From assembly GCA_900552145.1 (NCBI GenBank), contig URYW01000086.1:1-7423 (forward strand): DNA of 7,423 nt, in the 5' to 3' direction. The stretch comes from an uncultured Collinsella sp. Lineage in GTDB: Bacteria; Actinomycetota; Coriobacteriia; Coriobacteriales; Coriobacteriaceae. Both the position numbers and the translations under genes were made by a program. Of this stretch, positions 1 through 5,714 are shown one piece after another. The notes below the pieces were generated by a model, which saw only the letters and a program-made list of their open reading frames with translations, was not told where the DNA came from and did not search any database. The first letter of the stretch is position 1. Every line of letters begins with the position of its first letter.

Positions 1-672
1 GCCCGCGCGCGCAAGCCCAACCACGAGCAGACCATGCTCGCTGCCACCATTGGCCAGGATCCGCCCGATGCCGAGACCTGGGATATCAACGGTGGCTGGA
101 CGACGCGCGAGCAGCTCAACGACATGGAATTTGAGGCATACGAGGAGCTCGTGCGATGGATGGCCGCGCTGCCGCTCTACGCGGTGGTCGAGACTGCCGA
201 GCGGCCGTACCTGCTGGTGCACGCCGGCATTCAGACCGAGGCGGCGCGTGCGTTTTTGCTTGAGCATGGTGTCGATTGTGCCGATGGCGTCGGAGCGGTG
301 GGTGCTGATCGCGAGCTGCTGCAGCAGATGCTCGCAGTGCAGTCGTCCGATGACCTGCTGTGGATTCGTCACGGCTATTGGGATGTGCCGACCGGGCTGC
401 TTTCTGCCGAGGGCAAGGGTCCGGTCGTGGTGAGCGGTCACACGCCAACGGTGTCGCTCGGGCGTTATTGCGAGGTCGGTGGTCTTGCGGGGCTCGATGA
501 GGAGTCGGGCCGCGGGCAGATCGTGCGCCTGGGCGGCGAGGATGCCGCCGGTGTGCCCGATCGCATCGACATCGACTGCGCTGCCGCCACCGGCTCCGAG
601 TTCGGTCGCGTGGGCATCCTGCGCCTGGACGACGGGGCGGAGTTCTACGCGAACATCAACCCGGGCGAATAA
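1..672 (+). CDS. Metallophosphoesterase (calcineurin-like phosphatase), C-terminal part
   Basis: The frame is open from base 1, so the gene starts before the window; 223 codons and a TAA stop are visible. Two signatures of calcineurin-like phosphoesterases are present: L-V-H-A-G-I (His codon at 220-222) and S-G-H-T-P-T (Gly-His-Thr-Pro at 436-447). Both histidines are usual metal ligands in the PrpE/ApaH/PPP group. The stretch L-L-W-I-R between them is also typical of bacterial relatives. The N-terminal GDxHG, GDxxDRG and GNHE motifs would lie upstream and cannot be checked. The protein would be a cytosolic, two-metal hydrolase acting on phosphoproteins or on dinucleoside polyphosphates such as Ap4A; the visible part does not decide between these. 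The ATG at 34 is internal, because homologous sequence clearly continues upstream. The gene converges with the flippase gene. No strong terminator follows directly. Confidence 0.88.
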   Translation, partial: ARARKPNHEQTMLAATIGQDPPDAETWDINGGWTTREQLNDMEFEAYEELVRWMAALPLYAVVETAERPYLLVHAGIQTEAARAFLLEHGVDCADGVGAVGADRELLQQMLAVQSSDDLLWIRHGYWDVPTGLLSAEGKGPVVVSGHTPTVSLGRYCEVGGLAGLDEESGRGQIVRLGGEDAAGVPDRIDIDCAAATGSEFGRVGILRLDDGAEFYANINPGE

Positions 673-989
673 TCGGTGCAAGGGGTAGCTAATTTGGGAT
701 GGGGCTTTTTTGACTACTTTTGCCCTTCTGCCCGCTAATTGATTTCTCTGGGACGGGGATTAAATAATCATTTGGCTGCCCGCTGGCTAAGTGAGTAGAC
801 TTTTTTGGAAATGCCGAGCACCCAACATATTTGCCTCAATAAAACCGCAGGTCACAGACTTGTGCTCTGTTGGTGTGGTCGGAGATTCGGTAAAAGTCTA
901 CTCACTTAGTTTTGCGTGATGAATATTGTCCGCAACGAGACCCCAGCCGGGGCGATTCCATCGCAAATTCCGGTGACCGGGGCAGCTAA
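673..989. other. Convergent intergenic region with short repeats and a palindromic element
   Basis: This 317-base gap separates the 3' ends of two convergent genes. No convincing coding frame is seen. The left part is A/T-richer than the genes and contains recurring words: gctaatt at 688, 734 and 985, gggatgggg at 696 next to gggacgggg at 750, and ctgcccgct at 728 and 776. The centre holds the palindromic element at 787-909. The right part has two small dyads, accccagccggggc near 940 and ccggtgaccgg at 971-981. Either could help end the minus-strand transcript, but neither is followed by a good T-tract on that strand. Confidence 0.6.
787..909. mobile_element. MITE-like palindromic element, 18-base perfect terminal inverted repeats
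   Basis: Bases 787-804 (ctaagtgagtagactttt) are the exact reverse complement of 892-909, with 87 bases between. The interior continues the symmetry imperfectly: ccgagcacccaaca (near 813-826) can pair with tgttggtgtggtcgg (near 869-883), and cacagacttgtg (853-864) makes the tip. The whole unit can therefore fold into one long hairpin. If the outer TA pairs (788-789 and 907-908) are read as a target duplication, the element is 117 bases with 15-base terminal repeats. That is the form of MITEs mobilised by IS630/Tc1-type transposases. No transposase is encoded. It might also act as a transcription stop between the convergent genes, since tttt follows on the + strand. The mobile-element reading is inference. 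Confidence 0.5.
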
Positions 990-2570
990 TTAGGCGCCGT
1001 ACGGATTCCGGTCCCTCTCTATGCGTTGGCGGATGCGGCGGTACTCGATAATCAGCAGCACCAGGAGTAGGGCCATGATGGCTAGGTAGCTCACCACAGC
1101 GCCCATCAGACCCAGCAGGTTGATCAGGATCACCGGCAGCACCACGCTTACGGCGAAGCAGATCAGGTAGATCTTGGTGACGTCGCCAGCGTGGCGCAAT
1201 ACCGTGATGATGGCGTAGATAAAATCGATGGCCGCGGTGACGCCGCCGGCGACGACCATCAGCAGCGCCAGCGTACGGTAGCGCTCAAAGCTGAGACCGT
1301 ACATAAAGCTCATGAGGGGAATACCGGGACCTGCCATAAATGCGGCGCACACGCCGGTGATGACCACGATCAGCGCCATAACGGCAACAATAATCAGGTC
1401 AAAGCGACGACGCTTGCGAGGATTAGCCCAAATGCTCGACAAGCGCAGGAGCTGCGGTTTATAGACAAATCCAATGCTCAACAGAATAGCCTGAGCTGGA
1501 AAAAACAGGGCATTAAAGTACAGCTGGTATTTGTAGGCTAGTGTTCCTTCCATCACAAACTTGGGCATGCTCTCGATAAGATTGAACAGGAATAGCGCGC
1601 CAAAGAGTGGGGCGCACTGGACAAACAGGTGGCCGACCTCGCGCAGGCTTACGCGGCGCGATTTTTCGGTCTCGAGCAGGGCGAGCGGCGCGGTGACCAG
1701 CACGAGCGAGGCGATCGCGGCGATGCCCATGGCCATGGCCGCGATGGGCATGCTACGCGTGAGGAACAGCGCCACGCTGAAGACCGCGATGACGCCGACG
1801 GAGCGTAGCGTTTGACTCATTCCAGCCAAGTAGAGCTTGTCGGCCTGCTGCAGGCGGCCTTCGTACACGTCGGCGACGCCGTCGATGACCTTATACAGGT
1901 AGACGCCCAGGCCGATCGTCGCCATCTGCGCGTCATAGCCGCGGGCGCTGCTATACATGAGGCCGCAGCCTAGGGCGAGCGCTCCGCAGATCCAACGATT
2001 GAGCTGGTAGGAGGCGAAGGACGTCTTTTCGTCGATGTCCGAGACCTGGAAATTGCGCACGCCGTAGTTGCACGCGATCATGATGAGCGTGCCGGTGACA
2101 AAGGCGATGGAGAACTTGCCGGCTTCTTCGGCGCCCACGAGCTGCGTAGACACGATGGTGAGCAACGGAAACGCCAGACCCCACACGGCGGTGCCGAGGG
2201 TGTTCCAAAGATAGTCGCGGCTGGTGGCGTGCTCTTCGTATTCAGCCTCTTGCGTGGAGAACCCGCCGCCGTAGACGGCGCCGAGCAGACGGTTCCACCA
2301 AGCGTTGACCATGCGGCGGACGGGGCCGGGCTCCCGATCGCGTTCGCGCCGGCGACGTGTGGCTTGGCTGCTATCGGGCCCGCCGGCGTTGCGCTGACTC
2401 AGCTCCTGGATGCGTGCGAGCTCTTCGGCCGTGTGGGAGGCAGGGAAGAGGCCGTTCTCGATGCGGCCGCCCTGGGCCTTCGCGGCGCCGTCTTTCGATG
2501 CAGCGGGGTTGGAGATGCCGTTACGGCGGGCGATGGCGCGGCGAATGCTATCGAGGGGCGTGATGCTCAA
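990..2570 (-). CDS. MOP-superfamily polysaccharide/lipopolysaccharide flippase (Wzx-like membrane protein)
   Basis: The protein has 526 residues. The first 120 or so are hydrophilic and charged (T-R-R-R-R-E-R-D-R-E at about 71-80). About 12 hydrophobic segments then follow to the C-terminus, starting near residue 120 (L-W-N-T-L-G-T-A-V-W-G-L-A-F-P-L-L) and ending in a basic tail (E-Y-R-R-I-R-Q-R-I). The layout and the first-helix sequence fit the Wzx/polysaccharide-biosynthesis branch of the MOP exporters, which flip lipid-linked glycans across the cytoplasmic membrane for capsule, teichoic acid or cell-wall polymer assembly. The substrate cannot be told. I chose the TTG at 2568-2570 because gaaagga lies 7 bases upstream. 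The open frame runs on to a GTG at 2678, but that start falls inside a repeat and would place this site within the gene. The N-terminal tail is unusual for the family. No glycosyltransferase genes are adjacent. Confidence 0.8.
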   Translation of the reverse strand: MSITPLDSIRRAIARRNGISNPAASKDGAAKAQGGRIENGLFPASHTAEELARIQELSQRNAGGPDSSQATRRRRERDREPGPVRRMVNAWWNRLLGAVYGGGFSTQEAEYEEHATSRDYLWNTLGTAVWGLAFPLLTIVSTQLVGAEEAGKFSIAFVTGTLIMIACNYGVRNFQVSDIDEKTSFASYQLNRWICGALALGCGLMYSSARGYDAQMATIGLGVYLYKVIDGVADVYEGRLQQADKLYLAGMSQTLRSVGVIAVFSVALFLTRSMPIAAMAMGIAAIASLVLVTAPLALLETEKSRRVSLREVGHLFVQCAPLFGALFLFNLIESMPKFVMEGTLAYKYQLYFNALFFPAQAILLSIGFVYKPQLLRLSSIWANPRKRRRFDLIIVAVMALIVVITGVCAAFMAGPGIPLMSFMYGLSFERYRTLALLMVVAGGVTAAIDFIYAIITVLRHAGDVTKIYLICFAVSVVLPVILINLLGLMGAVVSYLAIMALLLVLLIIEYRRIRQRIERDRNPYGA

Positions 2571-2577
2571 AGCGGGG

Positions 2578-2584
2578 TCCTTTC
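2578..2584 (-). promoter_or_regulatory. Ribosome binding site deciding the TTG start of the flippase gene
   Basis: On the minus strand the sequence reads gaaagga, then 7 bases (ccccgct), then TTG. This is a near-ideal Shine-Dalgarno spacing, whereas no comparable site precedes the longer GTG start at 2678 or the internal Met at residue 88. Confidence 0.75.
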
Positions 2585-2598
2585 TATTGCTGCGCTCT

Positions 2599-2644
2599 AG
2601 TATAGACACCGCGGTGTCCGCTCGTGTTTTTGAACAGATTGTTC
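2599..2644 (-). promoter_or_regulatory. Putative promoter region with two palindromic operator-like sites, upstream of the flippase gene
   Basis: On the minus strand a -10-like tatact (2599-2604) lies about 30 bases before the TTG start. Immediately upstream is a perfect 14-base palindrome, gacaccgcggtgtc (2605-2618), which would sit in the spacer between the -10 and -35 boxes. Further upstream is a second dyad, gaaca-gat-tgttc (2632-2644). No hexamer at 17-19 bases resembles TTGACA, so the promoter may need an activator. The palindromes are seen directly; promoter and operator roles are inferred. Confidence 0.4.
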
Positions 2645-2672
2645 GATAATTTCGGCGGCGCCATTCGGTAGT

Positions 2673-2728
2673 CGGCACTTAGGGACGTTCCTTATGTGCC
2701 GGCACTTTGGGAACGTCCCTAAGTGCCG
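2673..2728. repeat. REP-like palindrome, 19-base perfect inverted repeat
   Basis: Bases 2673-2691 (cggcacttagggacgttcc) are the exact reverse complement of 2710-2728. The loop contains the 10-base palindrome gtgccggcac (2696-2705), so the unit reads as two back-to-back copies of a ggcactt-n-gggacgtt-like module. It sits at the left end of a cluster of palindromes between two divergent genes. The form resembles REP/BIME elements mobilised by Y1 (RAYT) transposases. That link is inferred, as no transposase is present here. Confidence 0.65.
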
Positions 2729-2734
2729 GCATCC

Positions 2735-2774
2735 GGGGGCGCTCCTTGAATGTTGCCTGTTCAAGAGTGTTCCC
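2735..2774. repeat. Second imperfect palindrome of the REP-like cluster
   Basis: The core cttgaa (2745-2750) and ttcaag (2760-2765) pair perfectly around a 9-base loop. The stem continues outward as gggggcgct against agtgttccc, with one bulged C and several G-T pairs. RNA or single-stranded DNA could thus form a hairpin of about 15 pairs. It lies only 6 bases after the first palindrome. Confidence 0.5.
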
Positions 2775-2812
2775 AATGACTAGGCGTTTAAAAACGTCCC
2801 CAATGACTAGGC
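2772..2812. repeat. Direct repeat pair, period 27
   Basis: The 14-mer cccaatgactaggc occurs at 2772-2785 and again at 2799-2812. Between the copies is cgtttaaaaacg, itself a small dyad (cgttt/aaacg). The preceding bases (gtt and cgt) echo the gggacgtt module of the first palindrome, so the three units probably form one composite intergenic repeat. Confidence 0.6.
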
Positions 2813-2859
2813 CGCTTGCCTGCGATTTTTGACCGTTGGGCGGGCTTGCCGCCCTTGCC

Positions 2860-2875
2860 GCAAAAACGTTTTTGC
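2860..2875. promoter_or_regulatory. Perfect 16-base palindrome upstream of pckA, LacI/CcpA-type operator candidate
   Basis: gcaaaaacgtttttgc is fully self-complementary with a central CG and lies 73 bases before the pckA start. LacI-family regulators, including CcpA, typically bind palindromes of this form with a central CpG. Nearby dyads are gggcgg-gcttg-ccgccc (2838-2854) and ctttac-gtga-gtaaag (2892-2907). A weak -10-like tacaac lies at 2884-2889, but no matching -35 box is evident, so the promoter is not placed. The palindrome is certain; the regulator is inferred. Confidence 0.5.
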
Positions 2876-2948
2876 ATATCGGGTACAACGGCTTTACGTG
2901 AGTAAAGTGCGCGTCGCGTCCACGTGTCGCGTTTTTAAAGGAGGCCCC

Positions 2949-4619
2949 ATGCCTGGTGTTACCCCTGCAGAAGTTCTGTCCAACTTTGGTATTACGCTCG
3001 TTGAAGATCCCGCCGAGAATCAACCCCGTCTGCTGGTGGACCTGCCGGCGGCAGAGCTTGTCGAGCACGCTATTCGTCGCAAAGAGGGCCGTATGGCTTC
3101 TAATGGCGCGCTCGTGATCGAGACGGGGGAGCGCACTGGTCGTTCGCCCAACGATCGTTTTATCGTTGACACCCCCGATGTTCACGACAAGATCGCCTGG
3201 GGTGCGGTCAACCGCCCACTGTCCGTCGAGAGCTATGAGGCCATCAAGGCCGGCATCGTCGACTATCTCAACGAGCGCGACGTGTTCGTCACGCGCGGCA
3301 TGGCGGGCGCTGACCGCAACCACACGCGTCGCCTGCTTGTTGCCTGCGAGCGTGCCAGCCAGGCACTCTTCATTAAGCAAATGCTCGCCCGTCCGCTCGC
3401 CCGCGAAATCGCGCGCACCGGCGAGCCCGACTTCTGCGTGCTCGCAGCGCCCGGTTACCAGTGCGATCCTGCCATCAAGGGCCTCAACTCCAGCGCCGCC
3501 GTGGTCATCAACTTCCAGGAACGCGTGATTCTGGTCGCCGGCACCGGCTACTCCGGCGAGATTAAAAAGTCGATCTTTAGCGTCATGAACTATCTGCTGC
3601 CCGTCGAGGATGACGTGCTGCCCATGCACTGCTCGGCCAGCATGGATCCCGTCACGCACGAGACTGCCGTGTTCTTTGGCCTGTCCGGCACGGGCAAGAC
3701 CACGCTTTCTGCCAACCCCACGCGCCTGCTGATCGGCGACGACGAGCACGGCTGGTCCGACATGGGCATCTTCAACATCGAGGGTGGCTGCTACGCAAAA
3801 TGCGAGGGCCTGGACGCCTTCCACGAGCCCGAGATCTTCAACGCCGTCCGTTTTGGCGCCATTTGCGAAAACGTGGTGCTCGACGAGAGCCGCAAGCCCA
3901 ACTACGACGACATCTCGATCACGCACAACACGCGCGTGGCCTATCCCGTGGAGCACATTCCTAACGCGTGGACTAAGGGCATGGGCACCACTCCGAGTGT
4001 CGTGCTGTTCCTGACTTGCGACGCTTTTGGCGTGCTGCCGCCCATCTCACGCCTGACGGCTGATGCCGCCATGTACCACTTTGTGACGGGCTTTACGGCT
4101 AAGATTCCCGGCACCGAGGTCGGCGTCACCGAGCCCACGCCCACGTTCTCTTCGCTGTTCGGCGAGCCGTTTATGCCGCTCGACCCCATGGTTTACGCCA
4201 AGATGCTTGGCGAGCGCATTGCCGACGGCCGCACACGCGTGTACCTGGTCAACACCGGCTGGATTGGCGGCGGTTATGGTGTGGGCCATCGCATCGAGCT
4301 TGCCTACACGCGCGCCCTGGTGGCCCGCGCCCTCGACGGTACCATCGAGGACAGCGAGTTCTTGCACGACGACATCTTTAACGTCGACATTCCCACGACG
4401 TGCCACGGCGTGCCCGATGGCATCCTGGTGCCGCGCCAATACTGGCAGAGCACCGCGCGCTACGACGAGGCCACGCACAACCTGGCGGTGATGTTCGAGG
4501 AGAACTTCGAGAAGAAGTACTCGCACCTGCCCGAGTCCGTCAAAGCCGCCGGTCCGCACGCCCAGGTGTCCGCCGAGGCCCGTCATCGCGGCCGCGGCCT
4601 GCTGGGGCTCCGCCACTAG
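2949..4619 (+). CDS. pckA: Phosphoenolpyruvate carboxykinase (ATP)
   Basis: The protein has 556 residues, close to the roughly 540 usual for the family. It interconverts oxaloacetate + ATP and PEP + CO2 + ADP in the cytosol, serving gluconeogenesis or, in fermenting anaerobes, CO2 fixation toward C4 acids. Motifs appear in the expected order: T-G-R-S-P-N-D with the substrate Arg at 65; G-Y-S-G-E-I-K-K at 200-207 with Tyr201 and the metal-binding Lys207; M-H-C-S-A with His227; the P-loop G-L-S-G-T-G-K-T-T-L-S at 244-254; the kinase-2 motif G-D-D-E-H-G-W with Asp264/265; and N-T-R-V-A-Y-P with Arg329. All catalytic residues are present, so the enzyme should be active. The ATG follows aaaggagg with only 4 bases of spacing, which is slightly tight. 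The frame is open 40 codons further upstream, but homology begins near this ATG. It is a single-gene unit closed by the terminator at 4635-4671. Confidence 0.97.
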   Translation: MPGVTPAEVLSNFGITLVEDPAENQPRLLVDLPAAELVEHAIRRKEGRMASNGALVIETGERTGRSPNDRFIVDTPDVHDKIAWGAVNRPLSVESYEAIKAGIVDYLNERDVFVTRGMAGADRNHTRRLLVACERASQALFIKQMLARPLAREIARTGEPDFCVLAAPGYQCDPAIKGLNSSAAVVINFQERVILVAGTGYSGEIKKSIFSVMNYLLPVEDDVLPMHCSASMDPVTHETAVFFGLSGTGKTTLSANPTRLLIGDDEHGWSDMGIFNIEGGCYAKCEGLDAFHEPEIFNAVRFGAICENVVLDESRKPNYDDISITHNTRVAYPVEHIPNAWTKGMGTTPSVVLFLTCDAFGVLPPISRLTADAAMYHFVTGFTAKIPGTEVGVTEPTPTFSSLFGEPFMPLDPMVYAKMLGERIADGRTRVYLVNTGWIGGGYGVGHRIELAYTRALVARALDGTIEDSEFLHDDIFNVDIPTTCHGVPDGILVPRQYWQSTARYDEATHNLAVMFEENFEKKYSHLPESVKAAGPHAQVSAEARHRGRGLLGLRH

Positions 4620-4634
4620 CGTCGCCTCAGACTC

Positions 4635-4671
4635 AAAACCATCATAAAGGGGGCACCTTTGTGGTGGTTTT
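4635..4671 (+). terminator. Rho-independent terminator of pckA
   Basis: aaaaccatcataaagg (4635-4650) pairs with cctttgtggtggtttt (4656-4671) over 16 pairs, two of them G-T, with a 5-base loop. The 3' arm supplies the T-run. It starts 15 bases after the pckA stop. Its 3' arm is the reverse complement of the 5' arm of the terminator at 5571. Confidence 0.85.
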
Positions 4672-4698
4672 GCTCGCGCGGATGACTCGGGTTACAAT
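4670..4698 (+). promoter_or_regulatory. Promoter of the leader RNA and B3/B4 gene
   Basis: ttgctc (4670-4675) and tacaat (4693-4698) are separated by 17 bases. The -10 box is good and the -35 box fair. Transcription would begin near 4705. The -35 box overlaps the last bases of the pckA terminator, so the two transcription units are packed without a gap. Confidence 0.5.
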
Positions 4699-4704
4699 AC
4701 GCCT

Positions 4705-4842
4705 GACATATCGTCCCCTTCTCCGGATGGGGACAGCGTAAGCGCTCTTGTGGCGGCACCGTAGGACTTTGAAGGTGGCCGCTGTGAGGGCGCTTTTTGT
4801 TTAGGTGCCCTCACTCGGGCGCGCACAATGAAGGGAGCACGT
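4705..4842 (+). ncRNA. Structured 5' leader or small RNA with internal terminator, upstream of the B3/B4 gene
   Basis: After the promoter, a first hairpin gtcccc (4713-4718) / ggggac (4729-4734) is followed by a small one, agcg-taag-cgct (4735-4746). The second overlaps the 5' arm of the large terminator hairpin at 4742-4802, so the two exclude each other. The 3' arm of that terminator (gtgagggcgc, 4784-4793) can also pair with ggtgccctcac-side bases 4805-4814, giving another exclusive fold that leaves the terminator open. This is the arrangement of a transcription attenuator or riboswitch. If termination is complete, the product is a small RNA of about 100 bases. I do not recognise any known class: the T-box, SRP RNA and 6S RNA motifs are absent. 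The role is inferred from structure and position only. Confidence 0.45.
4742..4802 (+). terminator. Long hairpin plus T-tract inside the leader (attenuator candidate)
   Basis: gcgctcttgtggcggcacc (4742-4760) pairs with ggtggccgctgtgagggcgc (4774-4793) over about 19 pairs with several G-T pairs and one bulged G. The loop is about 13 bases and tttttgttt follows directly. It lies 40 bases before the start codon at 4843, so it would stop transcription before the gene unless bypassed. Confidence 0.7.
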
Positions 4843-5562
4843 ATGAAGAGCTTTGTTGCCGAGAATTCGTTTTGGGAGCTGTTTCCGCAGGCAGCGGTCG
4901 GTGTGGTGGTCGTAAAGGGCATGAAGCCCGCGGCCCAGATATCCCAGGAGGACGTGGACGCGATCGCTGCGTTGCTCGATCGTGCCAATATCGACGCGGA
5001 GCGTCATCTGACCAGCGATACTATCAGCGAGAACGCTCCGGTCAAGGCATGGCGCGAGGCCTATCGTCTGTTCAAGACCAAAAAGGGCGCGCGTTGCTCA
5101 ATCGAGAACTTGCTCAAACGCGTGCTCAAAGGCAAGCCGGTGGGCCACATTACGCCCGCGGTGGACATCTATAACACGGTGTCGCTGACCTACGCGCTGC
5201 CTGTGGGAGGCGAGGATTTGCATGCGATCGAGGGAGACCTTCGCTTGAAGGTGACCGACGGTGGCGATGCGTTCTTGCCGCTTGGCGAGGAGGCGGACGA
5301 TCCGACGCTGCCCGGCGAGCTTGCCTACATCGATGATGCGGGCGCCGTATGCCGATGCTGGAACTGGCGCGACGGCGTTCGCACGGCGCTGTCCGACGAT
5401 TCGGCCGATGCATTCCTGGCGATTGAGTGCGTGGAGCCCGAGCGTATGGGGGAATGCCAGGCTGCCGTTGAGCGTCTCGCCGAGTTGCTCGAGCGTTATC
5501 TGGGGGCGACGGTTGTCGTTAAGACGCTTGTGACCCGCGACAACCCGCGCGTGGAACTGTAG
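4843..5562 (+). CDS. B3/B4 domain protein (PheT-like tRNA-editing domain)
   Basis: The protein has 239 residues and matches the stand-alone B3/4 domain family (COG3382 type). These proteins resemble the editing domain of the phenylalanyl-tRNA synthetase beta chain. Telling stretches are V-K-A-W-R-E-A-Y-R (about residues 67-75), S-I-E-N-L-L-K-R-V (about 87-95), the central P-A-V-D-I-Y-N-T-V-S-L (about 106-116), and W-N-W-R-D-G after it. Members are thought to deacylate mischarged tRNA or bind an amino-acid-like ligand, but the exact substrate is not established. It is cytosolic, with no signal peptide or membrane segment. I chose the ATG at 4843 because aagggag ends 5 bases upstream; an in-frame ATG at 4828 has no ribosome binding site. 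Its leader carries a terminator, so expression is probably controlled by attenuation. It ends in the terminator at 5571 and stands alone as a unit. Confidence 0.85.
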   Translation: MKSFVAENSFWELFPQAAVGVVVVKGMKPAAQISQEDVDAIAALLDRANIDAERHLTSDTISENAPVKAWREAYRLFKTKKGARCSIENLLKRVLKGKPVGHITPAVDIYNTVSLTYALPVGGEDLHAIEGDLRLKVTDGGDAFLPLGEEADDPTLPGELAYIDDAGAVCRCWNWRDGVRTALSDDSADAFLAIECVEPERMGECQAAVERLAELLERYLGATVVVKTLVTRDNPRVEL

Positions 5563-5570
5563 CTCGGCCC

Positions 5571-5611
5571 AAACCACCACAAAGGTGCCTGTGAACTTTG
5601 TGGTGGTTTTT
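5571..5611 (+). terminator. Rho-independent terminator of the B3/B4 gene
   Basis: aaaccaccacaaag (5571-5584) pairs perfectly with ctttgtggtggttt (5596-5609) over 14 pairs with an 11-base loop, followed by a T-run. It starts 8 bases after the stop codon. On the opposite strand it resembles the pckA terminator. Confidence 0.88.
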
Positions 5612-5620
5612 ATGTTGATA

Positions 5621-5678
5621 GGTAAACAAATAGGGCGTGCAGGGCTGACGGCCGTTAAGTACGGCTAAGATGTTTACC
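5621..5678. promoter_or_regulatory. Nested dyads upstream of the MarR gene, possible autoregulatory operator
   Basis: ggtaaaca (5621-5628) and tgtttacc (5671-5678) are an exact inverted pair. Between them gccgt-taagt-acggc (5651-5665) forms a second dyad. MarR proteins commonly repress their own genes by binding such palindromes. A weak promoter might be ctgacg (5645-5650) with taagat (5666-5671), but the 15-base spacing is short. A regulatory role is inferred from position. Confidence 0.35.
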
Positions 5679-5714
5679 CGTTAGCATTATGCAAGCGAAA
5701 GGCGGTCGTCTCCC

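Noticed and set aside
2632..2644. LexA (SOS) box upstream of the flippase
   Set aside because: The gaac and gttc halves are separated by 5 bases, whereas Gram-positive LexA boxes need 4; the gene also has no link to DNA repair.
2571..2678. N-terminal extension of the flippase gene to a GTG start
   Set aside because: The GTG lies inside the palindromic repeat, and the extension would cover the ribosome binding site and -10-like box of the better TTG start.
2772..2812. CRISPR array
   Set aside because: Only two copies of a 14-mer with a 13-base gap; too short and too few for repeats and spacers.
2679..3956. Long open frame on the minus strand across pckA (425 codons)
   Set aside because: It lies opposite a complete pckA with all catalytic motifs. 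GC-rich codon use opens antisense frames by chance, the translation resembles no family, and it runs into the intergenic repeats.
4047..4616. Second antisense open frame in pckA (189 codons)
   Set aside because: Same shadow effect; no ribosome binding site and no recognisable protein features.
4705..4842. T-box, SRP RNA or 6S RNA in the leader
   Set aside because: The T-box consensus, the SRP tetraloop motif and the 6S open-bubble form are all absent, and the leader is too short for a typical T-box.
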